Assembly: GCF_017873855.1 (NCBI RefSeq)
Contig: NZ_JAGGKR010000001.1
Location: 1,178,001-1,242,000, forward strand
Source of the DNA: Methanolinea mesophila
GTDB taxonomy: Archaea; Halobacteriota; Methanomicrobia; Methanomicrobiales; Methanospirillaceae
Reading direction: 5' to 3'
DNA length: 64,000 nt
Below the pieces are notes generated by a model. It was not told the DNA's origin. It saw only the letters and a program-made list of their open reading frames with translations, and did no database searches. This document shows, in pieces, positions 8,198 to 16,950 of the stretch. How positions within the stretch are numbered: the stretch's first letter is position 1; the number at the start of each line of letters is the position of its first letter. The position numbers were made by a program, and so were the translations under genes.

Positions 8198-8956
8198 ATG
8201 AAGCTCACGCTGCTCGGGACGGGGGACGCCATCGGGACCCCCAAGGTGAACTGCTCCTGCCCCAGGTGCAGTTATGCACTCCGTTTCGGGATCCAGCGTT
8301 TACGGACCTCCCTCCTCATCGAGGGAAACGGCGGGAACGTCCTGGTGGACAGTACTCCCGACCTGCGCCAGCAGCTCCTGCAGAACGGCTCTCCCCACAT
8401 CTCCGCGGTCATCTGGACTCACGGGCATTACGACCATTTCATGGGTTTCGGGGAATTTTACCGCGTACAGCAGATCCCCGACGTTTATGCCGCCCCGCCG
8501 GTAATGGACTATTGCGGAGGGATTTTCTCGTTTCTCTCCTTCCGGCGCCATTACCAGGAGCCTTACCGGGCATTCTCCCTGTTCGGAATGACGTTCACCC
8601 TGGTCGAGGTGAACCACCCCCCGGCGTATACCTGCGGGCTGCTCGTCGAGGGGGACGGGTACCGGGTTGGATTCACCTCGGATACCAGCATGGATCTCCC
8701 CCGAAGGACCCTCGATCTCCTGGAGGGTGTGGACCTCTTACTGGTGGATGCGCTGGTCCCCCCCGAATACCATATCGCGAAGCACATGAACTACAAGGAT
8801 GCACAGGATCTTGCGGAAACCCTGGGAGTCAGGGACTACCGTTGCGTGCATATCTCCCATAATATGCCGTGGGAGCTTCCAAATCTTGGAATGGACGGAG
8901 AGAAATTCTGCTTTCGGGAATCCCTGACAAGCGGCCGTTCCGGGAGCAGGGAGTGA
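8198..8956 (+). CDS. MBL-fold metallohydrolase, PhnP-like
   Basis: A 252-residue metallo-beta-lactamase fold enzyme. The N-terminal CSCPRC at residues 19-24 is the structural zinc knuckle of PhnP-type phosphodiesterases, the HGHYDH motif at 75-80 is the dinuclear metal site, and further ligands are in TSDTSMD and the C-terminal HISHNMP. PhnP enzymes cleave cyclic ribose phosphates; other members act in cofactor pathways, so the substrate is open. It is directly downstream of the AAA ATPase gene and probably translated from the same message. Confidence 0.85.
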   Translation: MKLTLLGTGDAIGTPKVNCSCPRCSYALRFGIQRLRTSLLIEGNGGNVLVDSTPDLRQQLLQNGSPHISAVIWTHGHYDHFMGFGEFYRVQQIPDVYAAPPVMDYCGGIFSFLSFRRHYQEPYRAFSLFGMTFTLVEVNHPPAYTCGLLVEGDGYRVGFTSDTSMDLPRRTLDLLEGVDLLLVDALVPPEYHIAKHMNYKDAQDLAETLGVRDYRCVHISHNMPWELPNLGMDGEKFCFRESLTSGRSGSRE

Positions 8957-9002
8957 CATCCATCCATACCTATATAGAACTCAGGCCTCCATTTATAAGT
9001 GG

Positions 9003-9278
9003 ATGAATATTAAGATACTCGAGCTGGAAGAGAACAAGGTCAGGATGGTAATATCGGGGGAGAGTCATACCTTCATGAACCTCCTCACCGAGGAGATCCT
9101 TCGCGACCCTGACGTGGACGTCGCCCGGTACGTCATAAAATTCCAGTTCTCCGATCCGGAGCTCCTGGTGACCACAAACGGAAAGAGATCACCCCTCGCC
9201 GCGGTGCAGGATGCGTGCGGGCGCCTGTCGGGATACTGCGTCAAGCTGATGGATGACCTGAAAAAAGAGGCCGCATAA
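9003..9278 (+). CDS. rpoL: DNA-directed RNA polymerase subunit L (Rpo11)
   Basis: A 91-residue homologue of eukaryotic RPB11/AC19, which heterodimerises with subunit D during assembly of archaeal RNA polymerase. The protein matches the family from end to end: a beta strand MNIKILELEENKVRMVI, then GESHTFMNLLTEEILRDP, the core VARYVIKFQFSDPELLV, and a long C-terminal helix with GRLSGYCVKLMDDLKKE. A CCTATATAG box at about 8968-8976 lies close before the start, giving a short leader. Confidence 0.93.
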   Translation: MNIKILELEENKVRMVISGESHTFMNLLTEEILRDPDVDVARYVIKFQFSDPELLVTTNGKRSPLAAVQDACGRLSGYCVKLMDDLKKEAA

Positions 9279-9455
9279 CAACCGGACGCCCGGCCGGTAC
9301 TTCCGGCGCTCCGAATATCTGAAAAGTCAATCCTTTTTCCCGATACCTTCCCGGCCTTCACCCCGGGGGCCGCGTGTGCTTCCCGGATGGCTTTCGGATG
9401 GAAGACTGAATTTCCGGCTTATTGAGATCCGGGAGAAAAAAATATTGATATGACC
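9279..9455. other. Convergent gap between rpoL and aif2b
   Basis: A 177-bp convergent spacer. I see only AT-rich patches that could serve as terminators and no reading frame or structured element worth calling. Confidence 0.5.
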
Positions 9456-10070
9456 TTATTCGGCCCTTTCCGTGAAGACGATGGATCCCGATACCCTTGT
9501 GACACGTACCTTGACCTGCTGTCCGGGCTTTGAATGCGCGACATAGATCACGTACTTGCCTCTCCTGACTACGCCATCCCCGCGCTTGCTGACTGACTGA
9601 ATCTCGAGATCGAGGATAGAACCTTCCTGTATCTCGTTGGCCGGCGGTTCAATCCGGGCTTTGCGCTTCTTCACCGGGCGGTGTCCTCCGCAGGCGTCGC
9701 AGCGGAGCATAAGGACCCTGTCATCCTTTACCAGCCGTGTGTCCGGTTTCCCGCACTCCGAACAGATCACGTAGTCGTCCACATAACTCTTGACCAGGCT
9801 GTTGATCAGGGATGGTTCGAACTTGCCGTTGAACACCGCCCGGTTTCCGTCAATCTTTCCCGCAGTCCCCAGCTCGCCCAGGAGGAATTTCATCAGGTGA
9901 TCCTGGTCCCTTCGCAGGATACCCGCTATCTCTGCGAAATTTTCAAGGACCGTTGTTTTCCCCTCAATGTAGGCCTTTGCTTCCGGGACGTTGAACCGTT
10001 CCGTGGACTCGGTCGGTTCGGTCACGTTTGCGTATGCCCGCTTGAGGAGGCTCTCGTACGTCTCCACCAT
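9456..10070 (-). CDS. aif2b: Translation initiation factor aIF2-beta with C-terminal TRAM domain
   Basis: The beta subunit of the aIF2 complex that delivers initiator tRNA. From the ATG at 10070 ([13 protein letters not shown]) it is 204 residues; ATG at 10076 is equally possible. The helical N-terminus and alpha-beta core ([14 protein letters not shown]) are followed by the C4 zinc ribbon, CSECGKPD and CDACG. After [10 protein letters not shown] a TRAM domain of about 60 residues begins ([18 protein letters not shown]) with the GRGRV-like nucleic-acid-binding face. Such fusions occur in methanogens and haloarchaea. A CTTTTTTATG element about 20 bp upstream of the start suggests a leaderless message. 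Confidence 0.9.
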   Translation of the reverse strand: MVETYESLLKRAYANVTEPTESTERFNVPEAKAYIEGKTTVLENFAEIAGILRRDQDHLMKFLLGELGTAGKIDGNRAVFNGKFEPSLINSLVKSYVDDYVICSECGKPDTRLVKDDRVLMLRCDACGGHRPVKKRKARIEPPANEIQEGSILDLEIQSVSKRGDGVVRRGKYVIYVAHSKPGQQVKVRVTRVSGSIVFTERAE

Positions 10071-10157
10071 GCTCATATATAGGGGGGCGCGGCATAAAAA
10101 AGGCCACATCAGACCAGTGCGGGATGGTTTTTTAGGTAGCGCAGGAGACATTTCCTC

Positions 10158-12230
10158 ATGCTATCCACCGAGGACCAGGAGATCATCAGGAAGTCCCTGG
10201 GACGAGAGCCCACCGATGTCGAGACCGCCTGCTTTGAGAACCTTTGGAGCGAGCACTGCAGCTACCGCTCGACGAGGCACCTCTTAAAGACCCTCCCCAC
10301 TACCGGGGATGCGGTGCTCCTCGGGCCGGGTGATGATGCGGCGATCGTACGGTACGACGAGGACCTGGCGCTCGCGGTGGGTATGGAAAGCCACAATCAC
10401 CCGAGTTACGTCGATCCGCACGATGGTGCGGCGACGGGCGTAGGCGGTATCGTCAGGGATGTGCTCTCCATGGGCGCCCGGCCGGTTGCGCTCATGGACC
10501 CGCTGTATTTCGGACCACTCGACAGAGAGAAGAACAGGTATCTCCTGGAGCACGTGATCGACGGGATCGGCGGATACGGCAACTGTATCGGGGTGCCGGT
10601 AGTGAGGGGAGACCTGGTTTTTGACGAAGGGTTCAACGGAAATCCCCTGGTAAACGTGGTCTGCGTGGGGATCGTACATCCTGACCGTTACATCACCGCC
10701 CGTGTGAAGAAACCGGGCAGCCGCCTGGTGCTGATCGGTGCCTCTACCGGAAGGGACGGCCTGGGCGGCGCCTCTTTCGCCTCGCGGGACCTCTCCGAGG
10801 ACTCCGAGGCGACCGACCGGCCCAGTGTCCAGATCGGAGACCCTTTTACCGAGAAACTCCTCATCGACGCAATTCTCGAGATGGCGGAGACCGGGAAGAT
10901 CCTCTCGTGCAGGGACCTCGGTGCTGCGGGCCTGGCAGGTGCGTCCAGCGAGATGTGCAGCACGTTCGGAGGAAGGCTCCGCGCCGACAGGGTGCATCTG
11001 CGTGAGCCGGGGATGAAGCCGGTCGAGATCATGCTTGCCGAATCGCAGGAGAGGATGCTCATAGAGGTCGATCCTTCGGATGTACCCCTCATGGGGAAGA
11101 TCGCGGAGAAGTACGATCTCGGGTGGAGCGATATCGGGGAGGTTATCGCGGAACACCGCTATATCGTGGAGTTTAATGGAAAAACGGTGGCTGATATTCC
11201 TCTTGATCTCCTTGTAGGGGGAACTCCGGGCTGCAGCTGGGAGAAAAAATCTTACAACGCGGTAAAACCGTTTACCATGCCCGCAGGGGACCTGGAGTCC
11301 CTTGCGCTCAAAGTCCTCTCGTTCCCTGAAGTCGCCTCGCGGCAGTGGGTTGTCGAACAATACGACCATGATGTGCAGATCAGGACCGTGACGCTCGCCG
11401 GGGACGCCGCGGTGCTCAGGCTCGGGAACGGCGGCCTTGCCCTCTCCTGCGGGTGCAATCCCCGGCACATCTATCTCTCACCTTATGCCGGGGCCGCGAA
11501 TGCGGTGCTCGAGAACGCCGCGAACCTGGCCTGCGTCGGCGCCACCCCGCTCTGCATCGTAAACTGTCTCAACTTCGCCAGCCCGGTCCACCCCGAGATC
11601 TACTGGCAGCTCGAACAATCCGTTCTCGGGATGGGGGCCATGGCCCGCACGCTGGGGACTCCTGTTGTGGGAGGTAACGTATCGCTCTACAACGAGAGCG
11701 ACGAGATGGGCACCCAGATCAAACCCACCCCGTCGATTGGGATGCTCGGGAAATGCGAGGTGCGGCACCCGGCGCGCCCTTCCGACGGCTGGGTACTCGC
11801 TCTGGCAGGAGATACCGGCGACCATTTCGGAGGGTCCGTCCTGGACGCGGTTACCGGGTGCGGAGGCGCCCCCCCGCCGCAGGCCGATCCCCGGCTCCTC
11901 CTGGCGATCAGGGATCTGATGACCAGGGGACGCGATATCGCGGTGACCGATCTCTCCCAGGGGGGCCTGATCGCCGCACTTTCAGACCTTGCACCCTGCG
12001 CAGACATCACGCTCCGGGGTCCGCTGGTGAAGATGCTCTTCGCAGAGACCTACGGCCGGTTCCTCGTCGCGTGTCGGGACGAGAGAGCACTCGAGGGGCT
12101 GGCTGCAACGCGTATCGGTGAGATCGGGGGTGACTCGCTCATTCTGCGGAGCGGTTCAGAGAAGGTCGTCATCGAACAGGACGCGCTCACCCGGGCACGA
12201 AATTCCCTCTCGGCGATCCTGCGGCATTAA
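10158..12230 (+). CDS. purL: Phosphoribosylformylglycinamidine synthase subunit PurL
   Basis: A 690-residue FGAM synthase large subunit of the small (archaeal and Gram-positive) type, which works with PurS and PurQ at step four of purine synthesis. The N-terminus [13 protein letters not shown] is the typical PurL opening; [17 protein letters not shown] and [13 protein letters not shown] carry the nucleotide and substrate sites of the first half, and [12 protein letters not shown] and DLSQGGL those of the second. No PurS or PurQ gene is in the window. A GCAGGAG ribosome site precedes the ATG. It is divergent from aif2b, sharing an 87-bp promoter region. Confidence 0.95.
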   Translation: MLSTEDQEIIRKSLGREPTDVETACFENLWSEHCSYRSTRHLLKTLPTTGDAVLLGPGDDAAIVRYDEDLALAVGMESHNHPSYVDPHDGAATGVGGIVRDVLSMGARPVALMDPLYFGPLDREKNRYLLEHVIDGIGGYGNCIGVPVVRGDLVFDEGFNGNPLVNVVCVGIVHPDRYITARVKKPGSRLVLIGASTGRDGLGGASFASRDLSEDSEATDRPSVQIGDPFTEKLLIDAILEMAETGKILSCRDLGAAGLAGASSEMCSTFGGRLRADRVHLREPGMKPVEIMLAESQERMLIEVDPSDVPLMGKIAEKYDLGWSDIGEVIAEHRYIVEFNGKTVADIPLDLLVGGTPGCSWEKKSYNAVKPFTMPAGDLESLALKVLSFPEVASRQWVVEQYDHDVQIRTVTLAGDAAVLRLGNGGLALSCGCNPRHIYLSPYAGAANAVLENAANLACVGATPLCIVNCLNFASPVHPEIYWQLEQSVLGMGAMARTLGTPVVGGNVSLYNESDEMGTQIKPTPSIGMLGKCEVRHPARPSDGWVLALAGDTGDHFGGSVLDAVTGCGGAPPPQADPRLLLAIRDLMTRGRDIAVTDLSQGGLIAALSDLAPCADITLRGPLVKMLFAETYGRFLVACRDERALEGLAATRIGEIGGDSLILRSGSEKVVIEQDALTRARNSLSAILRH

Positions 12231-12610
12231 CGCAACCGGAGACGATTACCTTTTTTTAATCCTGTCAGCCAATTTTTCCTTATCCTATCCTCACTTCAGT
12301 GACGTTCTTATAATTCGACTCCGGGAAGTATGGTAGAAGGGCCTTTTTGCTTTTTTTGGAAAGTTGGCTTTCTTACTGCGCGATGGAGCGACATCAAAAC
12401 CAGTTGGCTTTCTTTGATAAAGCTGGCGGGGGTTTTTAAAAAAGTCCATTGTGGTTCCGCCTGAATGTGGAAGAACGATTAATTAATTTGATTCATCAAT
12501 TAAAACCCGGAAACGCGAATAATTACCTGTTCCAGCCTGATCGGACCTTGTCAGTCCTGCCTACGGTATGCCCGGGATTCGAAAAAATAAACGGGGGATC
12601 TCTCAAGAGT
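12231..12610. other. Convergent purL-ilvC gap with a 13-bp direct repeat
   Basis: A 380-bp AT-rich stretch. AGTTGGCTTTCTT occurs twice, at 12362-12374 and 12402-12414, exactly 40 bp apart. A 44-codon frame (ATG 12330 to TGA 12464) lies across the repeats behind a CTTATAATTC sequence, but the repeat spacing is not a multiple of three, so the repeats are not codon-level. A T7 run at 12251-12257 can end the purL transcript. I recognise nothing else. Confidence 0.5.
12251..12257 (+). terminator. T-tract terminator after purL
   Basis: Seven T residues begin about 20 bp after the purL stop codon, a position and composition typical for archaeal intrinsic termination. Confidence 0.4.
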
Positions 12611-13600
12611 CTATTTCTTCTTGAACTGGGGCATGAGGTCCCGGACCTCTTTTCCCACGATCTCAACCAGGTGTTCCTCGTCGGCCTTGGTCAGCGCATT
12701 GAAAACCGGGCGGTTTACCAGGTTCTCGAGCATCCACTCCCGGGCGAACTCCCCGTCCTGGATCTCGCGCAGGATCTCCTGCATGGCGACATACGCCTCG
12801 GGGCCGATAACCCTGGGGCCCCGGGTAAGGTCGCCGTATTGTGCGGTATTGCTGATTGCGCTTCGCATTTTGGTAAAGCCACCTTCGTAGATAAGGTCCA
12901 CGATCAGCTTGGTCTCATGGAGCACCTCGAGGTACGCCATCTCCGGAGCATATCCCGCATCGACGAGGGTCTCGAACCCCGCTTTGATCAGGGAGGTGAT
13001 ACCCCCGCACAGTACCGCCTGCTCTCCGAAGAGATCGGTCTCGGTCTCCTCGCGGAAGGTCGTTTCAAGCACCACCGCGCGGGTCGCGCCTATCCCCTTG
13101 GCATAGGCGAGGGCAATCTCGTGGGCATGGCCGGTATAGTTCTGGTGCACTGCAATCAGGGCGGGGACCCCTTTCCCCTCTTCGTACTGCCTGCGCACCA
13201 TGTGTCCGGGGCCCTTGGGAGCGACCATCACTACGTCGACCGTGGGCGGGGGCACAATCTGTCCGAAATGGATGTTGAACCCATGGGAGAACATGAGGCA
13301 TTTGTTCTCGGCGAGGTGGGGCATGATCTCCTGCCGGTACAGCGCGCCCTGCATCTCATCGGGGACGAGCACCTGGACTACATCCGCGGCCTTTACCGCT
13401 TCCGGGACAGGATGTACGCTGAAACCCTCTTCGCTCGCGGCCTTCCAGCTCTTTCCCGGACGAAGCCCGATGATCACATTGACTCCGCTATCCTTGAGGT
13501 TCAGTGCCTGTCCTCTCCCCTGGGAGCCGTATCCGATAACTGCCACCTTTTTGCCCGAAAGGACGTTCAGGTCGGCATCGGATTCATAAAATTTTTTCAT
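12611..13600 (-). CDS. ilvC: Ketol-acid reductoisomerase (NADP+)
   Basis: A 329-residue class I KARI that converts 2-acetolactate to dihydroxyisovalerate in branched-chain amino acid synthesis. The N-terminal Rossmann domain has [22 protein letters not shown] marks the substrate region, and [17 protein letters not shown] supplies the magnesium-binding glutamates of the knotted C-domain. I chose the second ATG (13600; MKKFYESD). No ilvB or ilvN lies nearby, so it is a stand-alone gene here. A TTTTATATAA box near 13642-13651 is about 25 bp ahead of its likely transcript start. Confidence 0.95.
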   Translation of the reverse strand: MKKFYESDADLNVLSGKKVAVIGYGSQGRGQALNLKDSGVNVIIGLRPGKSWKAASEEGFSVHPVPEAVKAADVVQVLVPDEMQGALYRQEIMPHLAENKCLMFSHGFNIHFGQIVPPPTVDVVMVAPKGPGHMVRRQYEEGKGVPALIAVHQNYTGHAHEIALAYAKGIGATRAVVLETTFREETETDLFGEQAVLCGGITSLIKAGFETLVDAGYAPEMAYLEVLHETKLIVDLIYEGGFTKMRSAISNTAQYGDLTRGPRVIGPEAYVAMQEILREIQDGEFAREWMLENLVNRPVFNALTKADEEHLVEIVGKEVRDLMPQFKKK

Positions 13601-13639
13601 CATGGTCGCACCCTTAGGTATCGATAACAGAGCTCTTAA

Positions 13640-13659
13640 ATATTATATAAAAAAAATTT
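13640..13659. promoter_or_regulatory. Divergent TATA region for ilvC and mptA
   Basis: An uninterrupted AT block (ATTATATAAAA type) sits between the two divergent starts. On the minus strand it is spaced to start ilvC about 20 nt before its ATG; on the plus strand it would give mptA a leader of about 75 nt. Confidence 0.5.
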
Positions 13660-13747
13660 AACCTCACACCTTTTCGGAACCATCGATATGGAGCGATGAG
13701 CTATTCACGAAGTACTGAGTCCGGACCGCGGACGGGAACTGCCGGAT

Positions 13748-14674
13748 GTGCAATCCACTACTCCGGACGTGAGGATCAACCTCACCCGCGTAGGCGTAAA
13801 AAACGTTAAAAAACTGGTAGAAGTCTCCAGGCCGGATAAAAGGCCTGTAATATTTATCTCCACCTTTGATGTTTTTGTGGACCTTCCCGGCAGCCTGAAG
13901 GGGGCGAACCTCTCCAGAAATTTTGAAGTGATCGACGAGGTCCTGCAGCAGGCCATCGACGGGGATGTAAAAGAGATCGAGGATCTGTGCAGCATCGTTG
14001 CCAGGAAACTGCTGGACCGCCACGAGTATGCCGACCGCACCGAGGTGCTCATGCAGAGCCAGTTCATGGTGAAACGCGAGACCCCTGTCTCCCACACCAG
14101 CTGCCACGAGGTTGTGACGGTCCACGCCCGCGCCGTGGCCAGGAGGACATTCCGGGAACCCATCGTGAGAAAGAGCATCGGGGCCGAGGTAACCGGCATG
14201 ACCGCCTGCCCCTGTGCCCAGAATATCATGAAGGAGCGGGCCATGTACGTCCTCCAGGACCTGGGCGTCGAGGACGAAACCGTGGAGAAATTCCTTGAAA
14301 AGGTTCCCATGGCCACTCACAACCAGAGGGGAAGAGGATTTCTCTGCATCGAGATTGACGACGACCAGCACTTAAAACTGGAAAAGATCATAAGAATACT
14401 CAAGGAATCGATGAGCGCCTCAATCTACGAGCTCCTGAAACGGGGTGACGAGAGTTATGTGGTGCTCTCGGCGCACAACAATCCACGGTTCGTGGAAGAT
14501 TGCGTCAGGGAGTGCGCAAAGAAAGTCCTCGCCGAGTTCAGTTACCTTCCGGGTGACTCCCTGATCACCATAAAGCAGACCAACGAAGAGAGCATCCATC
14601 AGCATGATGCATACGCCGAGAGGAAGGCCACTATGGCGGAACTTTTCGTGGAACTGAATGGGGAGCACCAATAA
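13748..14674 (+). CDS. mptA: GTP cyclohydrolase MptA
   Basis: A 308-residue archaeal GTP cyclohydrolase of the FolE2/MptA family, which makes 7,8-dihydroneopterin 2',3'-cyclic phosphate, the first step to tetrahydromethanopterin. Recognisable segments are INLTRVGVKNVKKLVEVSR at the N-terminus, QSQFMVKRETPVS, SIGAEVTGMTACPCAQ with the metal-binding cysteine, and MATHNQRGRG. The start is the GTG at 13748; the frame stays open back to 13700 and encodes ELPDVQ just ahead, which looks family-like but has no ATG, GTG or TTG, so the true N-terminus is uncertain by a few residues. A T6 tract follows the stop. Confidence 0.9.
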   Translation: MQSTTPDVRINLTRVGVKNVKKLVEVSRPDKRPVIFISTFDVFVDLPGSLKGANLSRNFEVIDEVLQQAIDGDVKEIEDLCSIVARKLLDRHEYADRTEVLMQSQFMVKRETPVSHTSCHEVVTVHARAVARRTFREPIVRKSIGAEVTGMTACPCAQNIMKERAMYVLQDLGVEDETVEKFLEKVPMATHNQRGRGFLCIEIDDDQHLKLEKIIRILKESMSASIYELLKRGDESYVVLSAHNNPRFVEDCVRECAKKVLAEFSYLPGDSLITIKQTNEESIHQHDAYAERKATMAELFVELNGEHQ

Positions 14675-14675
14675 A

Positions 14676-14681
14676 TTTTTT
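14676..14681 (+). terminator. T-tract terminator after mptA
   Basis: Six T residues, then CTTTT, immediately after the mptA stop codon; a plausible archaeal terminator separating mptA from the frh promoter. Confidence 0.4.
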
Positions 14682-14743
14682 CTTTTGTCCGCCGTTTCGA
14701 AACCACTGCAAAGGGCACCCCGTTTAAAGGCTGAACAGAACTT

Positions 14744-14783
14744 AAATCAAAAAGCGCAGCGTTTTTAAGGGTTTTTTTGATTT
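14744..14783 (+). repeat. 10-bp inverted repeat upstream of frh
   Basis: AAATCAAAAA (14744-14753) and its exact complement TTTTTGATTT (14774-14783) are separated by 20 bp. It lies between mptA and the frh TATA box, so it could be a terminator hairpin for mptA or a regulator site for frh. Confidence 0.5.
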
Positions 14784-14822
14784 TGATGCCGGCACCCCCC
14801 TTATCAAAGTCAAAATAAGCCC

Positions 14823-14868
14823 AATTCTCGGTTTTTCCGGGTAAGAGAAGGCGGGGGAGCCGAGAATT
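14823..14868 (+). promoter_or_regulatory. 9-bp inverted repeat just upstream of the frh TATA box
   Basis: AATTCTCGG (14823-14831) and CCGAGAATT (14860-14868) are exact complements with a 28-bp spacer, ending 12 bp before the TATA box. Half-sites at this position are where archaeal activators and some repressors bind. No regulator is known to me for this sequence. Confidence 0.45.
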
Positions 14869-14880
14869 ATTGCAAAGCAG

Positions 14881-14890
14881 ATATATAATA
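14881..14890 (+). promoter_or_regulatory. TATA box of the frh operon
   Basis: ATATATAATA, the strongest TATA match in the gap before frhA. A start about 26 bp downstream, near 14911, would give a leader of about 100 nt that begins with the 13-bp palindrome at 14914. Confidence 0.6.
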
Positions 14891-14913
14891 GGAGCCGGTT
14901 AAACTATTTTGAA

Positions 14914-14952
14914 CGTACTAAGTACGGTCAACCATCTTTCTACGGAAAGATG
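14914..14952 (+). promoter_or_regulatory. Palindrome and hairpin in the frh leader
   Basis: CGTACTAAGTACG (14914-14926) is a 6-bp perfect palindrome around one base at the predicted transcript start. Seven bases later CATCTTTC-TACG-GAAAGATG (14933-14952) forms an 8-bp stem with a tetraloop. Both would be in the 5' leader of the frh message, or the palindrome could be an operator at the start site. Confidence 0.5.
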
Positions 14953-15010
14953 TGCGTGGATTTACGACGGTATCGTGATATGAACAACCCAATAAAATGA
15001 GGCGATAATA

Positions 15011-16378
15011 TTGTCGAAAGTTGTAGAGATTTCCCCAACCACGAGGCATGAAGGACATTCCAAGCTCGTCCTCAAGGTGAATGATGAGGGCATCATCGAG
15101 CGTGGTGACTGGCTTTCCATTACTCCCGTCAGGGGAGTAGAAAAGCTTGCCATTGGCAAGACCATGGACCAGGTTCCAAAGATTGCATCCCGTGTCTGTG
15201 GTATCTGCCCGATTGCCCACACCCTTGCAGGTATCGAAGCGATGGAAGGTTCCATCCGCTGCGAGATCCCCGAGGATGCAAAGCTGCTCCGGGTCATTCT
15301 CCAGGCGGCCAACCGCCTGCACAGCATTGCACTGCACAACATCCTGATTCTGCCCGACTTTTACATTCCGGGCACCGAGACCAAGATCAACCCGTTCACT
15401 CCCGAAGAACCGGTCCGGAGCGTTGCCAAGCGCATCCAGCGGATCCGTGAGATCGGGCAGACTATCGGTGAGATCGCCGGCGGTGAAGCGGTTCACCCGA
15501 GCAACCCCCGTGTGGGTGGGATGTACAAGGCCTGTTCCGAACGGGCGGTCTACAAGATGTACGACCTGGCCAAAGAGGGACTTACCCTTGCCCACCAGCA
15601 GATGGAGTTCATGCTGGCCGTGCTGAACAACATGAAGAAGCGCGACTGGACGGACGTTGCCGGGAAGCAGATCCCCCTGCCGAAGACTCTCGGATACCAC
15701 GACCTGGGCTACATGGCATCGCACCCGATGTATGCAAGCTCCAACCTTGACGAGATCCCCGGGTGGGACCCCGACCGGTGGACCGACGTCAGACCGTGGG
15801 ACTGGTACATGGGCGAAGTCGAGGTCAGCCTCGCAGATCCGAGCTACCCGATCGGTGGAACCTCGCCTGTCGGCACCAAGGCCAACCCCCAGATGGAGGC
15901 CTGCACCGGTGTCCCGCTCTATGACGGCGCACCCGTCGAGGTCGGACCCCGTGCCCGGCTGGCGACCTACAAGAACTTCACTGAGAAGGGAACGTGGGCC
16001 CAGCACGTCGCACGTCAGCTCGAATACACCGACTGCTGCTACACTATGATCAATGCACTCGACGCGTACAACCCGTCAGGCAAGGTCCTTGCCGACTGCA
16101 TCCCCCAGGGTGACGGATCCATGGGCTGGGCGGCAAACGAGGCCCCGCGTGGTTGTGACGTCCACCTGGCAAAGGTCAAGGATGGACGGGTCCTCTGGTA
16201 CGAGATGCTCGTGCCGACCACCTGGAACTTCCCCACCTGCAGCCGTGCACTGACCGGTGCCCCGTGGCAGGTTGCCGAACTGATCGTCCGGGGATATGAC
16301 CCGTGCGTCTCCTGTGCGACCCACATGATCGTGGTCGATGAGGACAAGAGGATAGTTGCCCAGAAACTCATCCAGTGA
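15011..16378 (+). CDS. frhA: F420-reducing [NiFe]-hydrogenase, alpha subunit FrhA
   Basis: The 455-residue large subunit holding the Ni-Fe site that oxidises H2 to reduce coenzyme F420. The N-terminal nickel motif RVCGIC has cysteines 63 and 66, and the C-terminal motif DPCVSCATH has cysteines 432 and 435; a protease should cut after His438, removing 17 residues. Both C-terminal positions are cysteine, so this is not a selenoprotein. The start is TTG at 15011, supported by GAGG 8 bp upstream and the family N-terminus SKVVEISPTTRHEGH. First gene of frhADGB. Confidence 0.96.
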   Translation: MSKVVEISPTTRHEGHSKLVLKVNDEGIIERGDWLSITPVRGVEKLAIGKTMDQVPKIASRVCGICPIAHTLAGIEAMEGSIRCEIPEDAKLLRVILQAANRLHSIALHNILILPDFYIPGTETKINPFTPEEPVRSVAKRIQRIREIGQTIGEIAGGEAVHPSNPRVGGMYKACSERAVYKMYDLAKEGLTLAHQQMEFMLAVLNNMKKRDWTDVAGKQIPLPKTLGYHDLGYMASHPMYASSNLDEIPGWDPDRWTDVRPWDWYMGEVEVSLADPSYPIGGTSPVGTKANPQMEACTGVPLYDGAPVEVGPRARLATYKNFTEKGTWAQHVARQLEYTDCCYTMINALDAYNPSGKVLADCIPQGDGSMGWAANEAPRGCDVHLAKVKDGRVLWYEMLVPTTWNFPTCSRALTGAPWQVAELIVRGYDPCVSCATHMIVVDEDKRIVAQKLIQ

Positions 16379-16388
16379 GCGTAACTAA

Positions 16389-16910
16389 ATGCTGTTTCCA
16401 GAGATCGTAATCACAGGGTGCGGAAATCCCCTGTTCGCTGACGATGGGTTCGGTCCTGCCGTAGTGGAGGAACTGCAAAAACTCCAACTTCCCGACAATG
16501 TCAAGGTGATCGATGCCGGCCTCGGAGGCCCGCATTTCATTTTCACCCTGATTGACCCGGAAAAAACGAAGAAGTTGATAATTATCGATATCGCTGACTT
16601 CGGTGCGGAACCGGGCGACCTTACGTTGCTCAGGGTGGAAGACCTTCCAGCGGGGAGTTATCGGGACGCCCATTCATGGGACCTGACCGAGCCGTTGCAA
16701 AGGCTCAAAGATCGTGTGGATATTACGGTCATCGGATGCCAGCCAAAGCATGTTACTGCCCCCGATTTTGAATTGGGGCTCACTGAAGAGGTTTCAAATG
16801 CAGTACCCAAAACAGTACGGACTGTACTGGAATTAATTGGGGTGGACTATGGGATGGCTATCGAGAATCTTCGGAAAGAAGAATGCCAGCGAGCCTTCGG
16901 CGAAAGCTGA
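16389..16910 (+). CDS. frhD: Hydrogenase maturation protease FrhD
   Basis: A 173-residue endopeptidase of the HyaD/HycI (M52) family that trims the C-terminal extension of FrhA after nickel insertion. It has the family opening VITGCGNPLFADDGFGPAVV with the nickel-probing aspartate, a VIDAGLGG strand, IIIDIADFGAEPG, and HSWDL with the conserved histidine. It lies 10 bp after frhA, its substrate, and its 3' end overlaps an in-frame upstream extension of frhG, although the likely frhG start is further on. Confidence 0.93.
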   Translation: MLFPEIVITGCGNPLFADDGFGPAVVEELQKLQLPDNVKVIDAGLGGPHFIFTLIDPEKTKKLIIIDIADFGAEPGDLTLLRVEDLPAGSYRDAHSWDLTEPLQRLKDRVDITVIGCQPKHVTAPDFELGLTEEVSNAVPKTVRTVLELIGVDYGMAIENLRKEECQRAFGES

Positions 16911-16950
16911 AGTGAAAATGGCTGAAAAAACTAAAAAGGAGGATAAGCCT

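Noticed and set aside
12449-13627. A 392-codon plus-strand frame opposite ilvC
   Set aside because: It is the complement of a clear ketol-acid reductoisomerase; long antisense frames are common in this GC-rich DNA.
15011-16378. Selenocysteine-containing FrhA
   Set aside because: The C-terminal nickel motif has two cysteines (DPCVSC) and there is no in-frame TGA.
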